Shown here: positions 1-7,746 of the stretch, piece after piece | Numbering within the stretch: position 1 is the stretch's first letter | How the letters are laid out: every line of letters starts with the position of its first letter | DNA from: Beijerinckiaceae bacterium | Lineage (GTDB): Bacteria > Pseudomonadota > Alphaproteobacteria > Rhizobiales > Beijerinckiaceae | Direction of reading: 5' to 3' | DNA length: 17,046 nucleotides | Assembly (NCBI GenBank): GCA_027311205.1 | Contig: DAICZI010000005.1 | Location: 1-17,046, forward strand | Program-made: the position numbers and the translations under genes | The notes under the pieces: generated by a model | What the model was told of the DNA's origin: nothing | What the model saw: only the letters and a program-made list of their open reading frames with translations | Database searches by the model: none

Positions 1-24
1 CCGGTCTGGCTCCTGGCCAGCCGG
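1..24 (-). terminator. Possible stem-loop after nlpD
   Basis: Just beyond the nlpD stop there is an inverted repeat, CTGGC (6-10), a 5-nt loop and GCCAG (16-20), flanked by further partly complementary GC-rich bases. This placement suits a terminator for the minus-strand operon. Any T-run would lie beyond the window edge, so termination cannot be judged. It could be a chance GC-rich hairpin. Confidence 0.25.
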
Positions 25-34
25 AGAACCCTGA

Positions 35-1615
35 TCATGTGCCCGCGAGGAAATGCGTCGGATTGACCGGCACCGTGCCCTTGCGCAGCTCGAAATGCAG
101 TTGCGGGGATGAAACATCACCGGTTTGCCCGGAATGGGCGATCACTTCGCCACGTGACACGCTCTGGCCACGTTTCACGTTGAGCGCACCATTATCGGCA
201 TAGGCCGAAACGAAACCATTGGGATGCCGGATCAGCACCAGATTGCCGTACCCCTTGAGCTGGCTCCCGGCATAGGCCACCACCCCGCCATCAATGGCGC
301 GTACCGGCGTGCCATTGGGTACTGAAATGTTGATGCCATCATTCACCCCCGGCTGGAAGCCGCGAATGATTCGGCCCCGCACCGGCCAGCTCATGGCGAT
401 GCTGCCGGTGGGCGTCTTGGTGTCGATCCGCTGGCCGGCCGGAGTCGTAGCTGGTGCGGCGGCGGGCTTGGCCATGGCCAGCTTCCGGGTAGCGGCATGG
501 GCAGCCTCGTCCTTGTCAGCTTGCAGCGGCTTGGCCTTGGCAAGTTTAGCTTGATATTGCCGGGTGCCTTCCAGGGCTTTCGCCTGCCTGGCATCAGCGA
601 GCTTTTTGGCGTGCAGCTCAGCCTCGTGCTTTTGCAACAGGGCCAGCTTTTTCTGCTCGGCCATCACTTTGGCATTTCTCGCGTCGGCCAGCTCTTTGGC
701 TTTTTTGGCATTGGCGACCGCTTTGGCGCTTTTGGCAAGTGCCAGCCGCGACGGTGCATGCCCTTTTTGGGCTTGCTGGGCCATGCGGGCGTCGGCAAGA
801 GCTTTCTGCGCAGCCGCCGCTTCGGCCTTGTATTTCTTGATCTCCGCCAGATCATGCATCCGGGTCAGCGCCAAGGCACCGGCGCCGACACCAACCGCAC
901 CGACGCCCGCCATCGCAGCCATCGGAAGGTGCGGTGTGTGCGCCGCCTGCTGGTTCAGCGAGCGGGGTGCCAGATTGTCACGTGACCAGGTGACGCCACC
1001 GGCTTTTTGCGACGCCAGGGGCAGACGCAGGCCCTGGGCAGGATGGGCTTCACGCCGCAGCATGGCCATGTGCTGGACGGGCGCGTGGTAGGCCGGCGCA
1101 CTCAAGCCTGCATGTTGCTGCTGATAAGGGATGATCAACCGCGTTCCGGGCTGAATCTGGGCGGCGCTGGTGAAGCCATTGGCGCGCAGTAGCGTGGCTT
1201 CAGGCAGATTGTAGCGGCGCGCCAGCACACTGGCGCTGTCACCGCTCCCGGCCACCACCGCAATGCCCGCTGCACCGGCATAACCTGCCAAAGGCACTTT
1301 GGGGGCCATGGACGCGATGGCGTGAGCTGGCGCGCTGGTATAGGGCGCTGCATAGGCGGCCGCCTGCGGGGGCGCGAGCTGATGCGAGATGATCGGCCGC
1401 GCATAATGAATCGCTGCATGGTGGATCGGCGCGTAATGGGGCTTGACCCGGCGCACGATGCTGCCAGTCGCCATATGATCCGAACCGAAGGGGTTGCTGA
1501 AGGGATTGGAGAGACGGTCAGAATCGGCGCAACCGGCCAATAACCCTGCCGCCGCACCTACGAGAGCGAGCCGCGAGACCCGGCGCAGGCAAGACAAACG
1601 ATAAACTGAAATCAT
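35..1615 (-). CDS. nlpD: NlpD-type lipoprotein: LysM plus degenerate LytM (M23) domain
   Basis: Likely an envelope protein that activates peptidoglycan amidases at the division site, rather than a peptidase. It is 526 aa from the ATG at 1615; an in-frame GTG at 1627 would add four residues, and neither start has a clear Shine-Dalgarno. Numbering below is from the GTG. A lipobox LLAGC ends at Cys33. A LysM-like domain (peptidoglycan binding) lies near 122-168. A Lys/Ala-rich stretch, probably helical, spans about 257-390 and carries the motif LADAR at 277, 313 and 343. The M23/LytM domain is at 411-530. In active M23 enzymes zinc is held by an H-x3-D pair and an H-x-H motif. Here these positions read NDGIN (429-433), YADN (476-479) and QLHFE (509-513), so most ligands are lost, as in E. 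coli NlpD. The upstream surE-pcm pair matches the E. coli surE-pcm-nlpD order and supports the name. It could also be called a DipM-like LytM factor. Confidence 0.88.
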   Translation of the reverse strand: MISVYRLSCLRRVSRLALVGAAAGLLAGCADSDRLSNPFSNPFGSDHMATGSIVRRVKPHYAPIHHAAIHYARPIISHQLAPPQAAAYAAPYTSAPAHAIASMAPKVPLAGYAGAAGIAVVAGSGDSASVLARRYNLPEATLLRANGFTSAAQIQPGTRLIIPYQQQHAGLSAPAYHAPVQHMAMLRREAHPAQGLRLPLASQKAGGVTWSRDNLAPRSLNQQAAHTPHLPMAAMAGVGAVGVGAGALALTRMHDLAEIKKYKAEAAAAQKALADARMAQQAQKGHAPSRLALAKSAKAVANAKKAKELADARNAKVMAEQKKLALLQKHEAELHAKKLADARQAKALEGTRQYQAKLAKAKPLQADKDEAAHAATRKLAMAKPAAAPATTPAGQRIDTKTPTGSIAMSWPVRGRIIRGFQPGVNDGINISVPNGTPVRAIDGGVVAYAGSQLKGYGNLVLIRHPNGFVSAYADNGALNVKRGQSVSRGEVIAHSGQTGDVSSPQLHFELRKGTVPVNPTHFLAGT

Positions 1616-1719
1616 GACGCGACCCACTGCTACGCTACCAACAAGGCCAGTCGTAAACCATGAGAGTTAAAGGAGCGTTTAGGGTGAATCGATTTTCATC
1701 ACTTTGCGTGAACCGATTT
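1616..1719. promoter_or_regulatory. pcm-nlpD gap with a spaced direct repeat
   Basis: This AT-richer spacer is the obvious place for an nlpD promoter. It holds two near-identical 13-mers, GTGAATCGATTTT (1684-1696) and GTGAACCGATTTT (1708-1720). They match at 12 of 13 bases and are offset by 24 bp, about two helical turns; the last base of the second copy lies in the pcm stop codon. The first copy contains GAATC (1686-1690), a GANTC site of the kind methylated by CcrM in alphaproteobacteria. No convincing -35/-10 pair could be fixed. A paired regulator site is inference. Confidence 0.35.
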
Positions 1720-2346
1720 TTACAGTTCCGCCGACCTTCCCGGCGTCAACGGACGCAGGTTGCAAGCACATATGTCGGTTTCGATGGGCAGGCCCGCGCT
1801 ATTGCGCGTCAACGCGACCAACCGCTGCCACGGCTGCAACCCGTGGCTGGCGATATTACGGGCCAGCATCATGCGCCCGCTTTGCTTCAGCAACGGCAGA
1901 AACACCGAGGGCAGCCCCTCGACAACGGCGTGAATAATAATGCGGTCGAAGGAACCGGTCGCGCCCGGCAAAGCGAGGCCATCGGCCCAGTGCACTTCGG
2001 CATTGTTGACACCCAGATGCGCCAGCCTCGCCTGGGCACCTAGCGTCAGGCTCTGGTAGCGCTCGATCGAGACGACATGCCCGGCAAGCCGCGCCAGAAT
2101 TGCGGTGACATAGCCCGAGCCGGTGCCGATTTCGAGCACGCGCTCGCGGCCTGTCAACTCCAGCGCCTCGGCCATGCGCGCTGCCAGCCAGGGTGCTGGC
2201 ATGGTCTGGCCGCAACTGATCGGGATCGCCAGATCGCGGTTGGCGAGGTCACGATAATGATGCGGCACAAAATGGTGCCGCGCCACGCTCTCCATCGCCC
2301 GCAGAACATCGAGATTGCCAATGCCGCGCGCCCGCAGGTTCAGCAC
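1720..2346 (-). CDS. pcm: Protein-L-isoaspartate O-methyltransferase
   Basis: Transfers a methyl group from S-adenosylmethionine to isoaspartyl residues in damaged proteins, starting their repair (EC 2.1.1.77, cytosolic). The 208-aa product has the SAM-binding motif I VLEIGTGSGYV at 70-80. Before it comes a family-type substrate region, LRARGIGNLDVLRAM near the start and CGQTMPAPWLA at 45-55, the latter in place of the more usual GQTIS-x-P pattern. The C-terminal block QRLVALTRN is typical of the family. The start is GTG at 2346 with no visible Shine-Dalgarno. Five codons upstream the frame is closed by TAG, and two codons before that by TAA, so the N-terminus is slightly shorter than usual. 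It follows surE after 74 bp. Function is secure; the start is the weak point. Confidence 0.88.
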   Translation of the reverse strand: MLNLRARGIGNLDVLRAMESVARHHFVPHHYRDLANRDLAIPISCGQTMPAPWLAARMAEALELTGRERVLEIGTGSGYVTAILARLAGHVVSIERYQSLTLGAQARLAHLGVNNAEVHWADGLALPGATGSFDRIIIHAVVEGLPSVFLPLLKQSGRMMLARNIASHGLQPWQRLVALTRNSAGLPIETDICACNLRPLTPGRSAEL

Positions 2347-2420
2347 AAACTGCGCGGTCGCCTAGCGTTAGGTATCCTCGCTGTTATCCTTCACCCGCTC
2401 CGTCCCTGGCTGATCCCACC

Positions 2421-3182
2421 TCAGTCAAACAGAGTTGCAAATTGTGTCAAGGTCGCATCGTCGGTCATGTTGATGCGCAGTGGCGTGATCGCGACCTGAT
2501 TGGCCACGAGGGCCGCCAGATCCGTGCCCAGTCCCGGCGAATAAGTGGGCTTGGCAAAGGCCAGCCAAAAATACGGCAATTGCCGCCCATCGCGCCGTTC
2601 CTCGACGCGCAGCAGATTGGTGTCGCGCGGCCCCTGCGCGCAGACCACGGTGCCAGCCCCATCTTCCGGCGCGCAATCGGGAAAATTCAGGTTGAACAGG
2701 ATTTCGTGCGGAAACCCCGTGGCCACCAGCTTGCGGATCAGCGCCGGGGCCAGCGCCTCGGCGCAATCCCAGCGAATCTTGTCTCGCCCTTTTGGCCCAT
2801 AGGCCTGCGAAAGGGCAATCGAGGGAATGCCAAGAATGGTGCCTTCAATCGCCCCGGCGATGGTGCCTGAATAGGTGACATCCTCGGCGACATTCTGGCC
2901 GCTGTTGATGCCCGACAGGATCAAGTCCGGCGGGTTGTCCTTCATGATGTGCCGCACACCCATGATCACGCAATCGGTCGGCGTGCCCTTGACGGCATAA
3001 TGATGCGGCGAGATCTGCCGCAGCCGCAGCGGATCATTCAGCGAGAAGGAGTGCGACACGCCAGATTGATCGATGGCGGGCGCAACAATGGTGACATCAT
3101 CGGAAATCTTCCGCGCCACCCGCTCCAGCGCCTCGAGCCCGGCCGCGTGGATGCCATCATCATTGGTGAGTAATATCCGCAT
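2421..3182 (-). CDS. surE: 5'/3'-nucleotidase SurE
   Basis: A metal-dependent phosphatase that removes phosphate from nucleoside 5'- and 3'-monophosphates (EC 3.1.3.5) and is linked to stress survival. The 253-aa length is normal. The sequence opens with MRILLTNDDG, giving the metal ligands Asp8 and Asp9. Ser40 sits in APAIDQSGVSHS and Asn93 in LSGINSGQN, completing the known SurE metal site. The rest of the core (YAVKGTPTDCV, TYSGTIAGAIEG) is also conserved. The start at 3182 is the natural one because the conserved motif begins at residue 1. The gene begins 18 bp after the serS stop, so the two are probably co-transcribed, and pcm follows as in many proteobacteria. Confidence 0.96.
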   Translation of the reverse strand: MRILLTNDDGIHAAGLEALERVARKISDDVTIVAPAIDQSGVSHSFSLNDPLRLRQISPHHYAVKGTPTDCVIMGVRHIMKDNPPDLILSGINSGQNVAEDVTYSGTIAGAIEGTILGIPSIALSQAYGPKGRDKIRWDCAEALAPALIRKLVATGFPHEILFNLNFPDCAPEDGAGTVVCAQGPRDTNLLRVEERRDGRQLPYFWLAFAKPTYSPGLGTDLAALVANQVAITPLRINMTDDATLTQFATLFD

Positions 3183-3200
3183 GTGCCCTGCCCGCCTTTG

Positions 3201-4475
3201 TCAGCCGATGCGCTTGAGGCCGCCCATATAGGGCAGCAGCGCCTCCGGCACCGTGATGGTGCCATCCTCGTTCTGGTAATTCTCCATCACTGCGACCAAT
3301 GTGCGACCAACCGCGAGGCCAGAACCGTTCAGGGTGTGGACAAAGCGCGTTTGCCTGGCATCGGCCATTTTGCAGCGGGCATTCATGCGCCGGGCCTGAA
3401 AATCACCGCAGACCGAGCAGGAGGAAATCTCGCGATAGCGCCCCTGCCCCGGCAGCCAGACCTCGATGTCATGGGTCTTTTGCGAGGCAAAGCCCATATC
3501 GCCGGTGCACAGCAGCATGGTGCGGAACGGCAGGCCGAGCTTTTTTAGCACATTTTCGGCGCAGACAGTCAGCCGCTCGTGCTCGGCTGACGAGGCTTCC
3601 GGCGTGGTGATCGACACAAGCTCGACCTTGTTGAACTGGTGCTGGCGAATCATGCCGCGCGTATCACGCCCCGCTGACCCGGCTTCCGCCCGGAAACAGG
3701 CGGTCAAAGCGGTGACGCGCAACGGCAGGCTCGCCTCATCGAGAATCTGTTCGCGCACCAGATTGGTCAGCGGCACTTCTGCGGTGGGAATGAGCCAGAA
3801 TTCATCACCGGCCCGAAACTGATCCTCGCGAAACTTCGGCAGTTGCGCGGTGCCGAACATCGCCTCATCGCGCACCAGCAAAGGCGGATTGACTTCAGTA
3901 TAGCCATGTTCCGCTGTGTGCAGATCAACCATGAACTGCCCGAGCGCCCGCTCGAGCCGCGCCAGCGCGCCCTTCAGCACCACAAAGCGCGCGCCGGACA
4001 TGCGGCTCGCTGCTTCAAAATCCATCATGCCGAGCGCTTCGCCGAGCGCGAAATGCTCTTTGGGCTCAAACGCGAAGGTGGGCACGTCGCCATGCGCACG
4101 GATTTGCACATTGTCGTGCTCATCCTTGCCATACGGCACATCATCCAGCGGCAGATTGGGAATTTCGGCGAGCCGCGTCTGCAAAGCGCCCTGCGCCTGA
4201 CGCTCGGCCTCTTCCCACCCCGACATGGAAGATTTCAGCGTTGCCACTTCGCCCTTCAGCGCCCCGGCACGATAAGCGTCCTTGGCAGCCATCGCCTGAC
4301 CGATTTCCTTCGAGGCCGTGTTGCGGCGCTCCTGCGCGCGTTGCAACGTGGCAATCGCCTCGCGCCGCGCGCCATCAAGGCCGAGCAGTTCCTGCGCCAG
4401 GGGCGGCAGGCCGCGCCTTTCCATCCCACGGTCAAAAGCTGCGGGGTCTTCGGCAATCAGGCGAATATCGTGCAT
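3201..4475 (-). CDS. serS: Serine--tRNA ligase
   Basis: Charges tRNA-Ser (and tRNA-Sec where present) with serine using ATP (EC 6.1.1.11). The 424-aa protein has the two SerRS domains. An N-terminal helical hairpin at about 1-105, rich in Ala, Glu, Arg and Gln, reaches the tRNA long arm. The class II catalytic core follows. Visible core signatures are TAEVPL (231-236), motif 2 around [14 protein letters not shown] (261-274) and motif 3 [17 protein letters not shown] (383-399) with its invariant Arg. No signature residue looks changed. It lies 39 bp after tatC and 18 bp before surE, inside the conserved block. The ATG at 4475 matches the usual start of the family; no strong Shine-Dalgarno is visible. 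Confidence 0.97.
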   Translation of the reverse strand: MHDIRLIAEDPAAFDRGMERRGLPPLAQELLGLDGARREAIATLQRAQERRNTASKEIGQAMAAKDAYRAGALKGEVATLKSSMSGWEEAERQAQGALQTRLAEIPNLPLDDVPYGKDEHDNVQIRAHGDVPTFAFEPKEHFALGEALGMMDFEAASRMSGARFVVLKGALARLERALGQFMVDLHTAEHGYTEVNPPLLVRDEAMFGTAQLPKFREDQFRAGDEFWLIPTAEVPLTNLVREQILDEASLPLRVTALTACFRAEAGSAGRDTRGMIRQHQFNKVELVSITTPEASSAEHERLTVCAENVLKKLGLPFRTMLLCTGDMGFASQKTHDIEVWLPGQGRYREISSCSVCGDFQARRMNARCKMADARQTRFVHTLNGSGLAVGRTLVAVMENYQNEDGTITVPEALLPYMGGLKRIG

Positions 4476-4514
4476 GGGACAGGCGCGGCTCTGGAGGAGA
4501 ATGAAACGAGCCGC

Positions 4515-5300
4515 TCAACCCTCATCGTCGCGAACGGCCACATCCTTCCCGCGCTGCTTTTCAATGTAAAGCACGGACAGGATGGACAGGCCGTAAAGCA
4601 TCAGGCCGGGAACAACAAGCGTCGCCATGCTGAAAAGATCAGGCGGGGTCAGCACCGCTGCCACCGCGACAATGATCACCACCGCATAGCGCCATTGCCT
4701 GATCAGGAAGGCCGATGTCACCACGCCGATGTTGCCGAGCAGGGTCAGCACCACCGGCATTTGAAAGGTGATGCCAAAGGCAAAAATCAGCGTCATCACC
4801 AGCGACAGATACTCGCTGACGCGCGGCAGCATCTCGATTTGCGGCTGGCCCGGTTGTTTGGCGACCTGCATGCTGATGAAAAACCGCAGCAGGTTCGGCA
4901 TCACCACATAATAGACCAGTAGAGCCCCCAACGCGAAAAACACCGGCGTGGCAAAGAGATAGGGCGCAAACGCCGCCTTCTCGCGCTTGTAGAGGCCGGG
5001 CGCGACGAATTTATAGATCTGCGTAAACACCACAGGCAGCGAGAAAAACGCCGCCGTGAACAGCGCCACCCGCATTTCGGTGAAAAAATATTCCTGCGGC
5101 GCTGTATAGATCAGCCGCGCATCGGGGCCAGCCACCGCGCCATAAGGCTCGACCAGAATCCCGTAAATGTCCTTTGACAGCATGAAGAACACGACGAACA
5201 GCACCATGAACGTCGCCAGCGACCAGATCAACCGGGTGCGCAGTTCATAGAGGTGATCCATCAACGGCGCGCGCGAGGCTTCAATATCGGTCTCGGTCAT
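4515..5300 (-). CDS. tatC: Twin-arginine translocase subunit TatC
   Basis: The core receptor of the Tat pathway. It binds the RR signal peptide and, with TatB and TatA, exports folded proteins across the inner membrane. The 261-aa product shows the family layout: a cytosolic N-terminus with MDHLYELRTRL (14-24), then six hydrophobic segments with the periplasmic-loop motif FVAPGLYKREK and the later FGITFQMPVVL. The Gln in FGITFQ replaces the Glu found in the E. coli protein; I regard this as ordinary variation. The ATG at 5300 overlaps the tatB stop by 4 bp (ATGA), indicating translational coupling. The C-terminus ends in a charged, Asp-rich tail. Confidence 0.96.
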   Translation of the reverse strand: MTETDIEASRAPLMDHLYELRTRLIWSLATFMVLFVVFFMLSKDIYGILVEPYGAVAGPDARLIYTAPQEYFFTEMRVALFTAAFFSLPVVFTQIYKFVAPGLYKREKAAFAPYLFATPVFFALGALLVYYVVMPNLLRFFISMQVAKQPGQPQIEMLPRVSEYLSLVMTLIFAFGITFQMPVVLTLLGNIGVVTSAFLIRQWRYAVVIIVAVAAVLTPPDLFSMATLVVPGLMLYGLSILSVLYIEKQRGKDVAVRDDEG

Positions 5301-5791
5301 TCTGCGGCCCTGTCAACTTGCGCCGCGTCCGGCGCGGCAACGACGGGCTGTTCATCCACGGCACGTGCGGTTTTGCGCGGTGTGCGCGCAGGCTTTCGGG
5401 TGGTTTTGGGCTTGATTGTTGTGGGAGCTTCGGCACGCGCCTCACCGGATTCAGGTTTCGGCTTGGCCTGACGGGGCTTGCGCTTTTTGGCAGGATCAAG
5501 CGCCATCACTTCGGGCGCGGCCAGCAGCGCATCAGGCGCGATCACCGGCGGCGGGGCATCAAAATCAAACTTGGCTGGGTCAGCAAATTCGGTGAATTCA
5601 CGCTTGACGCTGTCAATGTCGGCCTCTTCCAAAGCCTCGGTGATCTGGCGGCGGAAATCACTGGCAAGACGCTGCAACTTGCCGTAGCCCTGGCCAAGCT
5701 GGCGCAGGACGCGCGGCAAATCCTTGGGCGGGATGAAGATCAGCGCCAAAACGCCAACCACCAGCAGCTTGGTGAAATCAAAGTCAAACAT
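5297..5791 (-). CDS. tatB: Twin-arginine translocase subunit TatB
   Basis: The partner of TatC in recognising Tat substrates. The 164-aa protein starts MFDFDFTKLLVVGVLALIFI, one transmembrane helix at about 6-20. The hinge and amphipathic helix follow (PPKDLPRVLRQLGQGYGKL, from residue 21), and then a long cytosolic tail rich in Pro, Lys, Arg and Ala. The length and the PPKDLP sequence after the helix separate it from TatA. A TTG lies directly before the ATG at 5791; I chose the ATG because it gives the usual N-terminus. It is preceded by tatA and overlaps tatC by 4 bp. Confidence 0.95.
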   Translation of the reverse strand: MFDFDFTKLLVVGVLALIFIPPKDLPRVLRQLGQGYGKLQRLASDFRRQITEALEEADIDSVKREFTEFADPAKFDFDAPPPVIAPDALLAAPEVMALDPAKKRKPRQAKPKPESGEARAEAPTTIKPKTTRKPARTPRKTARAVDEQPVVAAPDAAQVDRAAE

Positions 5792-5843
5792 CAAACACGA
5801 TTCCGCACCCGATCATCCGCAAAAGCAACCCGGACACACGCCC

Positions 5844-5873
5844 CAAGCCTGACACGCTCAAGCCTGACACGCC
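5844..5873. repeat. Tandem 15-bp repeat between tatA and tatB
   Basis: Two copies of CAAGCCTGACACGC(T/C) stand head to tail at 5844-5858 and 5859-5873, matching at 14 of 15 bases, in the 93-bp spacer between the tatA stop and the tatB start. It looks like a recent slippage duplication. No hairpin with a T-run is formed, so it is not an obvious terminator. Confidence 0.7.
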
Positions 5874-5884
5874 GCTGGGCCACA

Positions 5885-6118
5885 TCAGCCAACTTTACTG
5901 GTGTCGGAAGCTTTGTCGACTGTCGCCCCGGCCTTGGCATCCAGCGTTTTTGCGGCATCGGCAGCAGGCGCAGGTGCGTCCTCAGCCATGCCCGACTTGA
6001 AAGCTTTCATGCCCTTGGCGACATCGCCCATCATGTCAGAAAAGCTGAATTTCCTGCCGAACAGCACATAGACGATGGCGGCAAGCGCAATCAGGTGCCA
6101 GATGCTCAGTCCACCCAT
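5885..6118 (-). CDS. tatA: Twin-arginine translocase subunit TatA
   Basis: The pore or membrane-weakening subunit of the Tat exporter. From the ATG at 6118 the product is 77 aa and begins [20 protein letters not shown], a single transmembrane helix. The conserved FGR hinge and the amphipathic helix [17 protein letters not shown] follow, then an acidic, Ala-rich tail. A longer reading from 6154 is possible, but the MGGLSIWH start is the family's usual one. An AAGGG Shine-Dalgarno (about 6127-6131, minus strand) sits 8 bases before it. It follows scpB after a 128-bp gap, so it may have some expression of its own. Confidence 0.94.
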   Translation of the reverse strand: MGGLSIWHLIALAAIVYVLFGRKFSFSDMMGDVAKGMKAFKSGMAEDAPAPAADAAKTLDAKAGATVDKASDTSKVG

Positions 6119-6192
6119 AAGTGCAACCCTTTTCAAGACGTGTGCGCCCCGCAACGAGGCGACCCAGTAAAGCCGTCATACGCTCGCAATAG

Positions 6193-6211
6193 GGTAATTT
6201 CAAGGATTACC
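6193..6211. other. Hairpin upstream of tatA
   Basis: GGTAAT (6193-6198) and ATTACC (6206-6211) form a perfect 6-bp inverted repeat around the 7-nt loop TTCAAGG, in the scpB-tatA gap. It lies about 75 bp before the tatA start. It could be an operator or an mRNA hairpin; there is no T-run to suggest a terminator. Confidence 0.4.
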
Positions 6212-6236
6212 GGCGCGCCACGCCCGCAGGTGCGAA

Positions 6237-6254
6237 CGCCCTGCCCTCAGGGCG
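6237..6254 (-). other. GC-rich hairpin over the scpB stop codon
   Basis: CGCCCTG (6237-6243) and CAGGGCG (6248-6254) form a 7-bp stem with a 4-nt loop, and the scpB stop lies within it. On the minus strand only two T residues follow, so it is a poor intrinsic terminator. It might protect or separate the upstream message from tatABC; this is inference. Confidence 0.35.
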
Positions 6255-6921
6255 CCTCATCGCTGGAATCAAGCGGTTCCTCATCAGGCTGCAGGGCCTC
6301 ATCGTCCTGCGGAACGGCTTGGAGGAGATGGCCGGGCAATTTGCCCTCATAAAGCCCAGCAGCTTTCAAATCCTCAAGGCCGGGCAGGTCATCAATCCGC
6401 TCCAGCCCGAAATGCACCAGAAACTGCGATGTCGTGCCGTAGGTCACCGGTCGGCCAGGACTGCGGCGGCGGCCGCGCAACCTGATGAACCCTGCCTCCA
6501 GCAACACATCCAGCGTGCCTTTCGACAAAGCGACGCCGCGAATATGCTCGATTTCCGCACGGGTCACCGGCTGGTGATAAGCGATGATCGACAGGATTTC
6601 GAGCGCGGCGCGCGACAGACGCCGGGGTTCCACCCGCTCCGGCCCGAGATGAGCCGCCAGTTCCGGCGCGGTCTGGAAAAAATAGCTGTTGTCCGCTCGC
6701 GCCAGCCGGATGCCGCGCCCGGCATAGGCGCTGGCAATGGCCGCCACGACGGCATTGACATCAATCTGGGGCGGCAGGCGCGCCGCCAGGGCGCTGGCCT
6801 CGACCGGCGCACCAGCAGCAAACAGCACCGCTTCACAAAGCCGCATGGCGTGCGCAAAACTCTCGGACGTGGCGGCGGCGTCCTCGCGCTCAAAATCACC
6901 CACTTGCAGCGCGCTGGTCAT
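6247..6921 (-). CDS. scpB: Segregation and condensation protein ScpB
   Basis: The winged-helix (kite) partner of ScpA in the bacterial Smc-ScpAB condensin, which organises and separates chromosomes. The 224-aa protein contains the two winged-helix units of the family. The most recognisable stretch runs from LSRAALEILSIIAYHQPVTR, followed by EIEHIRGVALSKGTLDVLLE, into RGRRRSPGRPVTYGTTSQFLVHFGL. N- and C-terminal ends are acidic and poorly conserved, which is normal. Its ATG at 6921 overlaps the scpA stop by 4 bp, a typical coupled pair. It is separated from tatA by 128 bp that hold two small hairpins. Confidence 0.94.
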   Translation of the reverse strand: MTSALQVGDFEREDAAATSESFAHAMRLCEAVLFAAGAPVEASALAARLPPQIDVNAVVAAIASAYAGRGIRLARADNSYFFQTAPELAAHLGPERVEPRRLSRAALEILSIIAYHQPVTRAEIEHIRGVALSKGTLDVLLEAGFIRLRGRRRSPGRPVTYGTTSQFLVHFGLERIDDLPGLEDLKAAGLYEGKLPGHLLQAVPQDDEALQPDEEPLDSSDEAP

Positions 6922-7724
6922 GGCTCGACCCCCGTCAGCCTGGGGCGAGCGCGCAGATAGAGCGGCGCGAAGGCGTGCTCCTGGCGCAAGCCAATCCGCC
7001 CCTCCCGCACCATCTCAAGACTCACCGCAAACGTGCTGGCCTTCACCGTGCGTCGCAAGGGCTCCGACAGGCTGAAGTCTTTCAGAAACCCGTCAAACGC
7101 GCTCCAATCGACCGCTTTGCCGACGATGCCCTCCAGCACTTCACGGGCTTGCGCAATCGACCAGACCTGCCGCTCCAGCAGCGTCACCCGGCTTTGCGTG
7201 GATTTTTGCCGCAGCGAGGCATAGGCGCTGAGCAGATCATAAAGCGTCGCCGTCTTGGCGGCCCTGGGCAGGTTCACCGCCCCTTGAACCTCGCCGCGCA
7301 GGAAGAACGCGCGTCCCAGTTCCGGGCGCTGGCCCAGTTGCGCGGCAACCTGCCGAATGGAATCCAACTGCCGCAACCTTTGCGCCAATTCCCGCGCCAG
7401 CATCGCGGCATCGGGCTCGTCGCCGCGCGGCGGTGCCGGCAGCAGCAACCGCGATTTGAGATAGGCCATCCATGCGGCCATCACCAGATAATCAGCGGCC
7501 AGTTCCAGCCGCAACCCGCGCGCCGCCTCAATGAAACCAAGATATTGCTCAGCCAGGGCCAGAATGGAGATTTTGGCGAGATCAACTTTCTGACGCCGGG
7601 CCAGTTCCAGCAGCAGGTCAAGTGGTCCCTCAAAGCCGTCGAGATCAACGCGGAACGCGGCCTCGCCCACAGCCGTCACCGGCTCGGCCTGGATCATTTC
7701 GCCGCCTGGTTCCAAATCCACCAT
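6918..7724 (-). CDS. scpA: Segregation and condensation protein ScpA
   Basis: The kleisin subunit that bridges the Smc heads and carries ScpB. From the ATG at 7724 the protein is 268 aa, a normal size. It shows the family signature FEGPLDLLLELARRQKVDLAKISI near the N-terminus and LVMAAWMAYLKSRLLLP after it. The frame is open further upstream, where it overlaps nagZ, and an ATG at 7760 is the main alternative. I prefer 7724 because a GGAAG Shine-Dalgarno lies 6 bases before it and the longer N-terminus shows no recognisable family sequence. It is coupled to scpB by a 4-bp overlap and starts 22 bp after the nagZ stop. Confidence 0.92.
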   Translation of the reverse strand: MVDLEPGGEMIQAEPVTAVGEAAFRVDLDGFEGPLDLLLELARRQKVDLAKISILALAEQYLGFIEAARGLRLELAADYLVMAAWMAYLKSRLLLPAPPRGDEPDAAMLARELAQRLRQLDSIRQVAAQLGQRPELGRAFFLRGEVQGAVNLPRAAKTATLYDLLSAYASLRQKSTQSRVTLLERQVWSIAQAREVLEGIVGKAVDWSAFDGFLKDFSLSEPLRRTVKASTFAVSLEMVREGRIGLRQEHAFAPLYLRARPRLTGVEP

Positions 7725-7746
7725 CAACTGCTTCCACACGCCTTTA

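Noticed and set aside
257..1100. Alanine/lysine-rich repetitive stretch in the nlpD region as a DNA repeat or separate gene
   Set aside because: It is in frame with the lipoprotein and has the composition expected of a helical linker in this protein family; the DNA itself is not tandemly repeated.
3843..4922. A 359-codon open frame on the plus strand opposite serS and tatC
   Set aside because: Its product is His/Arg/Gln-rich with no recognisable domain and it lies antisense to two well-supported genes; GC-rich codon bias produces such shadow frames.
5318..6352. A 344-codon open frame on the plus strand opposite tatB and tatA
   Set aside because: Antisense shadow across three real genes and their spacers, with no domain and an implausible Arg/Gly/Ser-rich composition.
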